Positions 17,245-26,583 are shown, counted from the first letter of the stretch. The stretch is DNA of 49,599 nt from Anaeroplasmataceae bacterium (GCA_029067355.1 JAIEEQ010000075.1:1-49599); one strand, 5' to 3'. The notes: generated from the letters alone by a model not told the origin. Program-made: numbers and translations.

Positions 17245-19401
17245 ATGGAAAAGAAATTAGAAGTTAAAAATTTAAAAATATCATTCCGTACTCAAAGTGG
17301 TAAGGTACAGGCCGTTCGTGATATTTCCTTTGATTTAAATAAAGGTGAAACTTTAGCAATCGTAGGAGAATCTGGTTCTGGAAAGTCTGTTACGAGTAAA
17401 GCAATTATTGGAATTTTAGCTGGTAACTCTATTGTAGAGGGTGGAGAAATCTTATATGATGGACAGGATTTATTAAAAATTTCAGAAGACGATTTCCATA
17501 AGCTTCGTGGGGATAAAATCGCAATGATTTTCCAAGATCCAATGTCCAGTTTAAATCCTATTATGCGTGTTGGTAAACAGCTTACTGAGGCTATGCTTTT
17601 AAAAAGCAAAAGTAGTCAAAGAAATGCTCGTTCAAATTTCAATTCCAAATTGAATTATTTGAATCAATATATGGATAAGGTTTACCCAGAGGATTTAGTC
17701 TTAAACAAAGAAATGTGTAAAACCTTTAATAGCTTTTGTATTCAAAGTACAAAGCTTGAGAATGCATATAATGTCGCTGATGAAGCTTCCATTGGTATTC
17801 AGTTAGAAATTGATAATGCGATTTTTATGATTGAAAAATTGCAGAAATTTGATTATGTTAAGGCAGTTAAGAAAATCCAAAAGGGTTTACCTAAGGCATT
17901 ACATACATATGTTCTAACCTCTGATGAGATAAATCAGCTTCAGGGTGAATTACAAGCATTTTTGGCATTGCCAAAGGAAGAGTTGTCTTCTGAGAAGGCT
18001 TTAGAGTTATTTAAAAAGATTAAGCCAACAGTTGATGCAAGTATATTAAAGCAGAAGCCAAATATGTTCCGTTTGGGATATTATATGTATAAGAATCCAG
18101 AGGCGGATATTACGGGTATGGATATTTCTAGCTTAGATGAAATGACTCGTAAGTATTTAGATGATAACTATATGTTAGACTTCTTAGCTCGTTCCTCAAA
18201 GGCAATAGAATATTGTTATCAGGAATCTATTACAAACAAACGAGCTACATTGGAAAATGCAAAAGAGGTCTTAAAATACTTTTCTAATGAAACAATGGAT
18301 AAGAAAACCTCCTTTGAAAAAGCAAAAGCTCTTGCAAAGCTTGTTCAAGCATCTATTGACAGATTAGCTATCATTAAGAAAAGTACAGAATACTCATTTA
18401 AGTTGGCTATTATTTCTGAATTAAATAAGTATTTTTCTGGCCAAAAGCGAAATCCTAAGGAAGAGGCAAAATATGCTCGCCGTAAGAAAAGATATGATGC
18501 CTTAATTGAAAAAGGAAAAACACCCACATGGAAGCTTGTTCCAGCAGCGGTTATTGATTTAGATAAGGTAAAAGAGACGATTATTGCTTTAGTAGCACGT
18601 CTAGTAGAAAGCCTAGAACAGGATATAAAGGTATTTGATGATCAAAAGCAAGAGCTTCCTAAGGATAAGGCAGTTGATCTTGTGGATTATTTAAAGGATC
18701 AAGCCTCTCGTGTTGTATATAAGGTTACTCGTAGGATTGCCAAGGCTAAGGCGTTAAAGCTTTTAGAAGAGGTAGGTATTCCTGAACCTCAAATTCGATA
18801 TCGTCAATATCCATTTGAGTTTTCAGGTGGAATGCGTCAAAGAATTGTTATTGCAATTGCGTTATCCGCAAATCCAGATATTCTAATTTGTGATGAGCCT
18901 ACAACTGCACTTGATGTTACCATTCAGTCTCAAATTTTGGAATTAATTAATAAGATTAAGGAAGAACGTAATTTATCTGTTATTTTTATTACCCATGACT
19001 TGGGTGTTGTGGCAAATATGGCAGATCGTATTGCAGTTATGTATGCAGGGAAAATTATTGAGTATGGTACCTGTGATGATATCTTCTATGACCCTAAGCA
19101 TCCTTACACATGGGCATTGTTATCTAGTATGCCAGATTTGGATACAAAGGAAAAGCTAGAAGCAATTCCAGGAACTCCACCTAATATGATTTTTCCGCCA
19201 AAGGGAGATGCTTTTGCGGAGCGTAATAAATATGCATTAGAGATTGATTACGAAATGGAACCACCTTTATTTAAGGTTACAGATTCCCATTATGCAGCAA
19301 CATGGTTGCTTCATCCAAAGGCTCCTAAGGTTGTTCCACCTAAAATAATTACACAGCGAATCGAAAGAATGAAAAAGGCGGATGAGAAACATGGAAAATA
19401 A
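17245..19401 (+). CDS. oppD: Oligopeptide ABC transporter ATPase OppD with a ~385-residue insertion
   Basis: The 718-residue ATPase is twice the usual ~340. Walker A is GESGSGKS (41-48), the Q-loop FQDPMSSLNP starts at 96, the signature is FSGGMRQR (526-533), Walker B ends in D550-E551, and the H-loop is H584. Residues about 117-500, between Q-loop and signature, are an inserted, mostly helical, Lys/Glu-rich region. The C-terminal peptide-transporter segment is kept (YTWALLSSMPDL, IPGTPPN), but the four cysteines usual there are replaced: GDAFAERNKYALEID has none. GGAGG (17231-17235) supports this ATG. All catalytic motifs remain, so the protein is probably active. Confidence 0.94.
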   Translation: MEKKLEVKNLKISFRTQSGKVQAVRDISFDLNKGETLAIVGESGSGKSVTSKAIIGILAGNSIVEGGEILYDGQDLLKISEDDFHKLRGDKIAMIFQDPMSSLNPIMRVGKQLTEAMLLKSKSSQRNARSNFNSKLNYLNQYMDKVYPEDLVLNKEMCKTFNSFCIQSTKLENAYNVADEASIGIQLEIDNAIFMIEKLQKFDYVKAVKKIQKGLPKALHTYVLTSDEINQLQGELQAFLALPKEELSSEKALELFKKIKPTVDASILKQKPNMFRLGYYMYKNPEADITGMDISSLDEMTRKYLDDNYMLDFLARSSKAIEYCYQESITNKRATLENAKEVLKYFSNETMDKKTSFEKAKALAKLVQASIDRLAIIKKSTEYSFKLAIISELNKYFSGQKRNPKEEAKYARRKKRYDALIEKGKTPTWKLVPAAVIDLDKVKETIIALVARLVESLEQDIKVFDDQKQELPKDKAVDLVDYLKDQASRVVYKVTRRIAKAKALKLLEEVGIPEPQIRYRQYPFEFSGGMRQRIVIAIALSANPDILICDEPTTALDVTIQSQILELINKIKEERNLSVIFITHDLGVVANMADRIAVMYAGKIIEYGTCDDIFYDPKHPYTWALLSSMPDLDTKEKLEAIPGTPPNMIFPPKGDAFAERNKYALEIDYEMEPPLFKVTDSHYAATWLLHPKAPKVVPPKIITQRIERMKKADEKHGK

Positions 19402-20689
19402 TGAAAAAGAAGTATTATTAAAAGTTGAACATCTAAAGCAATATTTCAAACTGGGGAAACGTGAGCTTAAAGCAGTAGATGATGTAAATTTTGAAATTTA
19501 TAAGGGTGAAGTTTTTGGATTAGTTGGTGAGTCTGGCTGTGGAAAAACTACAACAGGACGTTCCATTATTCGCCTTTATGATATTACAGGTGGTTCTGTA
19601 TATTTTGAAGGTAAAAGAATTTGTGCAGGTATAAGAGATTATACAGATGCAATCAAGGCAGCTAAAAAGAAATATAAATCTTTAGCAAAGCAATACAATC
19701 AGGAATATAAGGAGGCAGTAGAGGCTGGCAAAGACCAGACTGCTGAAAAGGAAATTCTTGATAAGAAGTTAGAGAAGGCTCAAGAAGAGCTTATTGCAGT
19801 TGTTAAAGAAAATACAGAGAAGATTCGCTCTGCTAAAGATGATCATAAAAACTGTAATAAGAAGTTTGCTCAAGGCAAAATGAATGAAGTTGAGGAGAAG
19901 TATCAGCCTTTATTAGATAAGGTAAAGGATGATCCAGAAAAACTTCAGGCTTTACAGAAGGAATATAAGGCTGAATTACGTCTTGCCAAAAAAGACAAGA
20001 TTATGAATAAAATTCAAATGATCTTCCAGGATCCTATTGCATCCTTAGATCCTCGTATGACAATTCATGATATTATTGCTGAGGGATTAATCATTCGCGG
20101 AATGAAGGATAAAAAGCAGATTGAAGAGCAGGTATTTAAAATGCTTGAGCTTGTTGGATTGGTTTCAGAGCATGCTTCTAGATATCCACATGAGTTTTCA
20201 GGTGGTCAGCGTCAGCGTATTGGTATTGCTAGATCTATTATATTGAATCCAGAACTAATTATTGCTGATGAGCCTATTTCAGCTCTAGATGTATCCATTC
20301 AGGCTCAGGTCATTAACCTACTAAATGAGCTTCGTGAGAAGATGGGCTTAACTATATTGTTTATTGCCCATGACTTGTCTGTTGTAAAGTACTTTTCTGA
20401 TCGTATTGCAGTTATGTATTATGGAAAGATTGTTGAGATGGCAAATTCTAATGAATTGTTTGCTCATCCATTGCATCCATATACAAAATCCTTACTATCA
20501 GCAATTCCTTTACCTGATCCTCATTATGAAAAGCAAAGAAAGAGAATTCAGTATAATCCTATTGCTGCTCATGATTACTCCAAGCAAGGACCATCTATGC
20601 ATGAGATTGTACCAGGTCATTTAATTTATTGTAATGATCAAGAATTAGAGCAATATAAATTAGAAATCAAAAAGAAAGCTAAAAAATGA
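19391..20689 (+). CDS. oppF: Oligopeptide ABC transporter ATPase OppF with a charged insertion
   Basis: The 432-residue second ATPase partners OppD. Walker A is GESGCGKT (46-53), the Q-loop IFQDPIASLDPRM starts at 211, the signature is FSGGQRQR (269-276), Walker B ends in D293-E294, and the H-loop is H327. Residues about 83-205, before the Q-loop, are an extra segment very rich in Lys, Glu and Ala that looks like a helical hairpin or coiled coil. Usual OppF length is about 310-330. I choose the ATG at 19391, 9 bases after GGCGG; another ATG at 19382 lies next to that site. It overlaps oppD by 11 bases and the next gene by 4. Confidence 0.94.
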   Translation: MENNEKEVLLKVEHLKQYFKLGKRELKAVDDVNFEIYKGEVFGLVGESGCGKTTTGRSIIRLYDITGGSVYFEGKRICAGIRDYTDAIKAAKKKYKSLAKQYNQEYKEAVEAGKDQTAEKEILDKKLEKAQEELIAVVKENTEKIRSAKDDHKNCNKKFAQGKMNEVEEKYQPLLDKVKDDPEKLQALQKEYKAELRLAKKDKIMNKIQMIFQDPIASLDPRMTIHDIIAEGLIIRGMKDKKQIEEQVFKMLELVGLVSEHASRYPHEFSGGQRQRIGIARSIILNPELIIADEPISALDVSIQAQVINLLNELREKMGLTILFIAHDLSVVKYFSDRIAVMYYGKIVEMANSNELFAHPLHPYTKSLLSAIPLPDPHYEKQRKRIQYNPIAAHDYSKQGPSMHEIVPGHLIYCNDQELEQYKLEIKKKAKK

Positions 20690-21081
20690 AAAAAACAATT
20701 ATTAAATACTCTTTAGCAACAGCTTTTGGAATTTTCTTTACATTAACCATTATTTGTAGTAAGCAGATATGGACTTGTAGGACAAAGGAAGTATTTAAAG
20801 TTCTTACTGATTCCTTTTTCGCTTCTGGTGTGATATTATTTTGCTTTGGACTATTAATTCTTTCCTACAATGAAGGAACATTTGATATGGTTATGTTTGG
20901 AGTTAAGAGATTTTTTGGTCTTTTCCGAAAGGATTTAAGTAAACTTAAAGACGAAACCTTTTATGATTATCGTTGCGCAAAGCATGAGTATAAAAAAGGG
21001 TTTGGGTATCTTTTAATTGTTGGATTGGTCTTTATTGCATTTTCTCTATTGTTTTTGATTTTTTATTATCAATATAATTAA
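20686..21081 (+). CDS. DUF3899-like membrane protein
   Basis: The 131-residue protein has three likely membrane segments: about 7-25, 44-62 and 107-128. The middle part, with a phenylalanine-rich helix followed by NEGTFDMVMFGVKRF, resembles DUF3899 proteins of Bacillota, whose function is unknown. The ATG overlaps the oppF stop (ATGA), so it is translationally coupled and is the last gene of the opp operon. A strong terminator follows. It may be an accessory part of this Opp system; the sequence does not say more. Confidence 0.75.
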   Translation: MKKTIIKYSLATAFGIFFTLTIICSKQIWTCRTKEVFKVLTDSFFASGVILFCFGLLILSYNEGTFDMVMFGVKRFFGLFRKDLSKLKDETFYDYRCAKHEYKKGFGYLLIVGLVFIAFSLLFLIFYYQYN

Positions 21082-21087
21082 AATTAT

Positions 21088-21118
21088 AAATTAGAGAGTT
21101 GATAACTCTCTAATTTTC
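21088..21118 (+). terminator. Terminator of the opp operon
   Basis: A perfect 13-bp stem (21088-21100 with 21104-21116) has a GAT loop and ends in TTTT. Confidence 0.82.
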
Positions 21119-21140
21119 ATATACTGTGAGGTGATATACT

Positions 21141-23255
21141 ATGGTTGAATTAAAAAATGTTAGCAAATACTATAATAACTCAGGCAATATAACCTTGGCT
21201 TTGCAAAATATTAATTTGCGTTTTGATAAAAATGAGATTGTTGCGATAACTGGTGAATCAGGAAGCGGAAAATCTACGTTGCTCAACATCATTTGTGGTA
21301 TTGATAGCTATGATGATGGAGAAATCTATTTTAATGGAAATGAAACCTCTTATTTTGATCAAAAGGATTTAGATAATTTTAGAAGAAATAATGTTGCTTT
21401 TATTTATCAAAATTATAATATTATTGATTCTTACACAACATTAGAAAATGTGATGATTCCATTGATAGTTAAAGGAATGTCTCATAAAGAAGCGAAAGAT
21501 CGTGCCTTGGAATTACTTACAAAGGTTGGATTAAGACATCGGATAAAAACAAAAGGAATTAAGCTTTCAGGAGGCGAAAAGCAAAGATGTGTTATTGCCA
21601 GAGCGCTTGCTAGTGATTGCAAGATACTTGCCTGTGATGAGCCTACGGGGAATTTGGATTCTGTTTCAGGAAAACAAATTATTGATTTGATAAAAGAAAT
21701 CTCTAAGGATAAGCTCGTTTTAATTGTTACTCACAATTATGCACAGGTAGAACAAATAGCTACAAGATGTGTGAAAATTAGTGATGGTGTAGTAGTTGAG
21801 GATCGTGTAATTCAGTCTGTTTCTTCAGAAGAGGAAAAGGATATGAATATGGAAGAAACGCCTATAACGAAAAAGCAATTATTAAAAATAGGATTTTATA
21901 ATTTAAAGAATACTCCAAAGAAAACCTTTTTTACAACCTTAGTTTTTTCTTTTTATGCAATGGCAATCTTATTTTTGTTACTCACTAGTATTGCTTGGGG
22001 AGAACGAAATCAATATACGCCAAATGCGAACTTTCGTAATACCTATTATAATCGCTTGGTTGCTTTTAATGAGGATCATTCTCCTATCCGTAAGGAACAA
22101 TATGAAAATATAGCGGGGGAGGTTTTTCTTAACTCTTTCTTTGAGGACTATCCTTTGAATGTTTCTTTTAGTCAATATAATGGTTTTAGTCTGAGAGATG
22201 ATGTTTACTCTGGTGTATTTACTTCTTATGCTTCTAATAGCATTAAGCATTTAAATGGTTTCTTGCCTACAAAGGACGAGGATATATATGTTGTTTTACC
22301 AGAGGACATGGCAGAAGAATTTGGAGAAGAATTATTTGATGAAATAGGAAAGTATGCCTATATTCATAATGCCCGATGCAACTTTAATTATGAATTGAAA
22401 TTATGTGGCTATGGAAGCTCTAGTGAGGTATCCTATTTAACATTTTATACCTATAAAGATTATGGACCTAAGATTTTTTCTGCATTTTTAGTTCAGCTTA
22501 ATCCTTATGTTTGCATTGACGGAGAAAATGTCAGCGTAAGCAATGGTTTTTCTTATTCCTTAGAAAAACCACTACTAACAATTACTGCACCAGAGGAGCC
22601 TACAATAGAAAGTATGCATATCTTGTTTAAGGATATCTATAATTATTCTATTGAAGATTATGACATCGTCTATGCCCAAACTCCTATAATTAGTTATTAT
22701 TTGACCATCCCTTATCAATACCAGATTGATACAGTTTATGAAATGAGCATTTATACAGACAATGTGGATCAGGTAAAAAAAGAGTTAAGCAATAGAGGAT
22801 TATATGTAATTCAGCCTGGCAAAAATGGAGCTGTTGAAGGGTCAAAAGAGGAATTGTTTTTGTGGCTGTTCCGTGTGATTAGTATTTTAACTATTACCAT
22901 ATTATTCTTTATTTCTTATGTAATTATCTCTAGAATTTATATAAGTAAAAATAAGGAATACACAATATTAAGATCAAATGGAATTTTAAAAAAGCCTATG
23001 GCAAGAGTTGTTAGCTTTGAAATCTTTTCCCAAATTATATTAGCTAGTCTACTAGCCTTTGGAGTAATTGGACTTCTTTACTTTGTTCCAAATGAAAATC
23101 TTCAAATCATAACCTTTGTCAATTTTCCAGTTTTCCTTTTCTATATTTTAGTTATTGCAGTTATTGCTCTATTACTAGTTCATCGCTTGAATCGCAGATT
23201 ATTCAAGCTTAGTGTGGCATTGTCCTTGAAAGGTGAGGTGATGCGAAATGATTAA
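21141..23255 (+). CDS. ABC exporter, ATPase-FtsX permease fusion (first of a pair)
   Basis: The 704-residue protein joins a MacB/LolD-type ATPase to an FtsX-type permease. Walker A is GESGSGKS (38-45), the signature LSGGEKQR (142-149), and Walker B ends in D166-E167, followed by the PTGNLD stretch typical of this family. Membrane helix 1 is at about 263-285, a ~290-residue external domain follows, and three more helices lie near 575-598, 627-650 and 660-682. GAGGTGAT precedes the ATG. It overlaps the next gene by 8 bases, and the two products probably form a heterodimer. Family members export peptides or lipoproteins, or confer antimicrobial-peptide resistance; the substrate here is unknown. 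Confidence 0.88.
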   Translation: MVELKNVSKYYNNSGNITLALQNINLRFDKNEIVAITGESGSGKSTLLNIICGIDSYDDGEIYFNGNETSYFDQKDLDNFRRNNVAFIYQNYNIIDSYTTLENVMIPLIVKGMSHKEAKDRALELLTKVGLRHRIKTKGIKLSGGEKQRCVIARALASDCKILACDEPTGNLDSVSGKQIIDLIKEISKDKLVLIVTHNYAQVEQIATRCVKISDGVVVEDRVIQSVSSEEEKDMNMEETPITKKQLLKIGFYNLKNTPKKTFFTTLVFSFYAMAILFLLLTSIAWGERNQYTPNANFRNTYYNRLVAFNEDHSPIRKEQYENIAGEVFLNSFFEDYPLNVSFSQYNGFSLRDDVYSGVFTSYASNSIKHLNGFLPTKDEDIYVVLPEDMAEEFGEELFDEIGKYAYIHNARCNFNYELKLCGYGSSSEVSYLTFYTYKDYGPKIFSAFLVQLNPYVCIDGENVSVSNGFSYSLEKPLLTITAPEEPTIESMHILFKDIYNYSIEDYDIVYAQTPIISYYLTIPYQYQIDTVYEMSIYTDNVDQVKKELSNRGLYVIQPGKNGAVEGSKEELFLWLFRVISILTITILFFISYVIISRIYISKNKEYTILRSNGILKKPMARVVSFEIFSQIILASLLAFGVIGLLYFVPNENLQIITFVNFPVFLFYILVIAVIALLLVHRLNRRLFKLSVALSLKGEVMRND

Positions 23256-25896
23256 ATTAACTCATTTGAATAAATACTTCTATAAAGGAAAAGAAAATGA
23301 AGTTCATGTAATCAATGATACATCAATAGAACTTCCTAGTGAGGGTCTAATTACATTTTTGGGAGCTTCCGGTAGTGGGAAAACAACATTGCTTAATGTC
23401 ATTGGTGGATTAGATAAAGCTTCAGGAGAGTTCTTATATGATGATGTTGAACTCAAAAACTATAAAATGCATAAAATTGATTTATATCGAAGATCGCACA
23501 TTGGCTATGTCTTCCAGAATTATAATTTGATTTTAGATAAAACAGTCATTGAAAATTTAAAATTAAATTTAGAGCTTGTAGGAGTTACAGATGAAGAGGA
23601 ACAAGATAAACGTATTGAATATGCCTTAAAGGCAGTTCATTTATATAAGTATCGTAAGAAAAAGGCTTTTGCGTTATCTGGTGGTCAGCAACAAAGAGTT
23701 AGTATCGCTAGAGCTCTTGTAAAGCGGTCTAAAATTTTCATTGCAGATGAGCCTACTGGAAATCTGGATATGAAAAATACGATTGAAATAATGAACATCC
23801 TTAGAAATATATCTAAGGAAAGCTTAGTCATTTTGGTTACCCACAATAGAGATTTAGCTCTTTCCTATTCTGATAAAATTTATGAGGTTTGTGATGGTAA
23901 AATTGTTCAAGAGCTTCAAGGATCTACCCAAGGAATCATTAAGTATAACCTAGATAATAAGATATATTTGAAGGATTTAGAAAAGAAAGAATCCGCCTTA
24001 GAACAAGGAAAAATTACAATCTATCAAGATGAAAGTATGCCTCTTTCATTAAATATTATCATTAAAAATGGAATGGTCTACATTGATAGTCCACAGCATA
24101 TTCAGCTGATTCAGGATACATCCATTGACCTTGTAGATGAGCATTACACTCCAGTTGAGGTAAATAGATTAAATGAAGACCCTGCCTTTGATGCTAGTTG
24201 GTTTTCAGATAAAAAGGATACAAAAAATTTCTTTAGAAGATGCCTAAAGCAGTTTGTTGAAATTAAATCTAATTTAAAACAATCCAAAAGATTAGTTAAA
24301 TTTCTTTATGTAGCACTATTCTTTATTGGCTGTATTCTAGGATTTTCTGTCATTTCCTTTTCAAATGCAACCTCAATTGATACAACAGGAATGCTGTTTA
24401 ATAAAAATTATCATATGCTATTAAATGAGGAGTATTACACAAAGGAAGGAAAAGTCTTAAAGGATTTATATGAATATGAATATGCTTCAGATTTACAAAA
24501 AGCCATACAGGTTACCTATCGCTTTAGCTATAATCTTTCTTTTCATCAATCTGCAAATCATAAATTTATTTTTAAATTTTTAGGCTATGATGAGCAACTT
24601 GTAGAATTAGCCTATGGTCATGCTCCAATAGAGAAGGATGAAATTACAATTCCTGAAAAAGAGGCATGGGAAATTATTAATCAAAGTGATAGATTATTAA
24701 ATTTAGAGCGATTAATTGGAATGAAAGTAACCATCAATTCCTCTGGAAGTGGAGGAACTTTTAAGATATGTGGTGTAACAAGAGGGGATCAAGGATATGT
24801 TTATGCTGATAAGGATTCTTTTTTAAGATATCAATTTTCAAATAATGACCTTTCACGTCTTACTGATTTGAGATATGCTCCTTATGAGGTAGATAAAACA
24901 GGACAGAAGGCCTATTCTGTAAGTATGGGGCGTGATGTAAACGTAGACTCATCTGAAAAAGAAATTTTAATTCGGATGGATAAGTTTAATGATTTTTTAG
25001 CGTATTTTTCTTCTATATCTCCTATAAACCAATTTTATATCATTCATAATGTTTCTTATCGGATTGTAGGATGTTTTACTTATAATCAGAATTTTGAACT
25101 CAATGATAATACCTTCATCACAAATACTCCTCAGCCGAAATTTGATACAGGAAGAGGTGCCTGCTCTCTTGGAGGTGATGAATATCAGATTGTTCTTGGA
25201 AGAGATTATGAAAATGATTTGGAACTGATTGTTCCAAACACCAGTATTTATGAAATTGGAGAAAAAGTAGATGGAAGAACGGTTGTAGGAAAATATATAG
25301 GCTCTACTCTAGCATGCCAATACAGTGGAATTTCAACAACAAATTCTGTTGTCCTAGAAAATTATAGTATTTTGGTTGTTTTTAAATTACAGCATGGAGC
25401 TGAGGCTGTAAAGTATGCGAGGGAACAAGGCTGTAAAGCCATTACAACCTATGAACATCAAATTATCTTACAGGAGATAGAGGATAATAATTTGGATTTT
25501 ATCTTTGAGATTTTATTCTTTATTTTACTAGGTATAGCGATTATCTTTGTATTTTTAATTATGAGAAGCAAGATGATTACAGATATTTATGAAATTGGTG
25601 TTTATCGATCTTTAGGTGGAACACGTTGGCAGGTTAGTAAAAAATATCTTTTAGAAAGTATTGTTCTTACTTGCATCACAACATTTTTAGGATATATTTT
25701 GGTGCTCGTTATTTATTCCTTATTGGCGGGAACCATTAATACCTTTATTGATGGTAAGCTATATCAAATTAATGTATTATTTGGAATTTTAGGGGGGATT
25801 ACCTCATTCTTTGTAATGATTTTCTTTGGAATTTTGCCTATTTTGTTATTGATGAGAAAAACTCCTTCAGAAATCTGTTCTAAATATGACATATAA
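23248..25896 (+). CDS. ABC exporter, ATPase-FtsX permease fusion (second of a pair)
   Basis: The 882-residue partner has the same order: Walker A GASGSGKT (39-46), signature LSGGQQQR (143-150), Walker B ending D167-E168, then PTGNLD. It differs in a ~100-residue linker (about 235-335) between the ATPase and helix 1 (about 349-371), and in a larger external domain (about 372-745) containing a GSGGTFKICGVTRGDQGY stretch. Three C-terminal helices with a conserved EIGVYRSLGGTRWQV loop complete an FtsX permease. The start codon lies inside the previous gene behind AGGTGAGGTGA, so translation is coupled. Each protein brings four helices, as expected for an eight-helix dimer. Confidence 0.88.
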   Translation: MIKLTHLNKYFYKGKENEVHVINDTSIELPSEGLITFLGASGSGKTTLLNVIGGLDKASGEFLYDDVELKNYKMHKIDLYRRSHIGYVFQNYNLILDKTVIENLKLNLELVGVTDEEEQDKRIEYALKAVHLYKYRKKKAFALSGGQQQRVSIARALVKRSKIFIADEPTGNLDMKNTIEIMNILRNISKESLVILVTHNRDLALSYSDKIYEVCDGKIVQELQGSTQGIIKYNLDNKIYLKDLEKKESALEQGKITIYQDESMPLSLNIIIKNGMVYIDSPQHIQLIQDTSIDLVDEHYTPVEVNRLNEDPAFDASWFSDKKDTKNFFRRCLKQFVEIKSNLKQSKRLVKFLYVALFFIGCILGFSVISFSNATSIDTTGMLFNKNYHMLLNEEYYTKEGKVLKDLYEYEYASDLQKAIQVTYRFSYNLSFHQSANHKFIFKFLGYDEQLVELAYGHAPIEKDEITIPEKEAWEIINQSDRLLNLERLIGMKVTINSSGSGGTFKICGVTRGDQGYVYADKDSFLRYQFSNNDLSRLTDLRYAPYEVDKTGQKAYSVSMGRDVNVDSSEKEILIRMDKFNDFLAYFSSISPINQFYIIHNVSYRIVGCFTYNQNFELNDNTFITNTPQPKFDTGRGACSLGGDEYQIVLGRDYENDLELIVPNTSIYEIGEKVDGRTVVGKYIGSTLACQYSGISTTNSVVLENYSILVVFKLQHGAEAVKYAREQGCKAITTYEHQIILQEIEDNNLDFIFEILFFILLGIAIIFVFLIMRSKMITDIYEIGVYRSLGGTRWQVSKKYLLESIVLTCITTFLGYILVLVIYSLLAGTINTFIDGKLYQINVLFGILGGITSFFVMIFFGILPILLLMRKTPSEICSKYDI

Positions 25897-25901
25897 AAAA
25901 A

Positions 25902-25940
25902 CTGTGATAACCTACTTGAAGGGTTATCACAGCTTTTTTA
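25902..25940. terminator. Convergent terminator between the ABC exporter pair and the CYTH gene
   Basis: A perfect 11-bp stem (25902-25912 with 25922-25932) has a 9-base loop, an A-run on the left and TTTTTT on the right, so it works in both directions. Confidence 0.88.
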
Positions 25941-26480
25941 TTTTCTATGATCAAAAGCACGCTTGCTTTTTCGGATTGACTCCTTATATTCAATACCATA
26001 ATATTTTAAGAACTCCTTAAAATCCTTTTGACCTTGTCTGATATCGTCTACTTCATATTCAATTTCATAATCAACATTACCATAGTATTCACTTCGGTCG
26101 AAGAAGATGGTTCCATCCTTATAGGGACAAGAGGCTCTGTATGTTGTCAGCTCTGCCACTTTCTTAACAGGATATGGAATTTCAATCATACTAGCATCAA
26201 ATCCATTTTCTAGCATATCTAGGGCTTGATTTTTAGTGATGAAAATATGAGTTTCATCTGCACCAATTTTTGAACGGGTTTTTTTTGTCAGTTTGAAATT
26301 ATTTCCTTTTTGACGAATTCTTAATACAGTTTGTTCTTCAATGAGCTTAGCATCCTCTGTATCAAAATAATGATTCGTTTGAGGAAAGATATTGTTTGAT
26401 AGATTAAACTCCTCCAACAGAGCCTCGTATGTTTCCTTGGAAATAAATGTTTTGAATTCTATTTCTTTATTTTTGTTCAT
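25938..26480 (-). CDS. CYTH-domain protein (YjbK-like)
   Basis: The 180-residue protein carries the CYTH signature ExExK at residues 6-10 (EIEFK), followed by alternating charged strands such as VLRIRQKG and FKLTKKTR. These line the triphosphate tunnel in this family (adenylate cyclase CyaB, thiamine triphosphatase, inorganic triphosphatase). Bacillus YjbK is a similar stand-alone member of uncertain role. I choose the ATG at 26480 because AAAGAGGT sits 7 bases upstream; an in-frame TTG at 26498 overlaps that site. In many Bacillota a CYTH gene lies near nadK, as here, where nadK is divergent. Confidence 0.88.
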   Translation of the reverse strand: MNKNKEIEFKTFISKETYEALLEEFNLSNNIFPQTNHYFDTEDAKLIEEQTVLRIRQKGNNFKLTKKTRSKIGADETHIFITKNQALDMLENGFDASMIEIPYPVKKVAELTTYRASCPYKDGTIFFDRSEYYGNVDYEIEYEVDDIRQGQKDFKEFLKYYGIEYKESIRKSKRAFDHRK

Positions 26481-26547
26481 TTCACATACCTCTTTCAAAA
26501 CGATATATAAATATAATCTAATATTTATTTAAAAAAATCAAGTCTTG

Positions 26548-26556
26548 TGTTAAAAT
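26548..26556 (+). promoter_or_regulatory. Extended -10 promoter of nadK
   Basis: TGTTAAAAT contains the TG motif and a TAAAAT -10 (26551-26556) 27 bases before the nadK start. No good -35 is present. Confidence 0.45.
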
Positions 26557-26583
26557 AATATAAAAAAGATAGGAAAGATAGTT

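Noticed and set aside
17292-17609. 105-codon minus-strand frame inside oppD
   Set aside because: It lies wholly opposite the Walker A region of oppD, is rich in Ser and Pro from antisense reading, and has no start signals.
17590-18745. OppD insertion as an intein
   Set aside because: No Cys or Ser with intein block A at the start and no His-Asn plus Cys/Ser at the end; it also lies outside the P-loop, the usual intein site.
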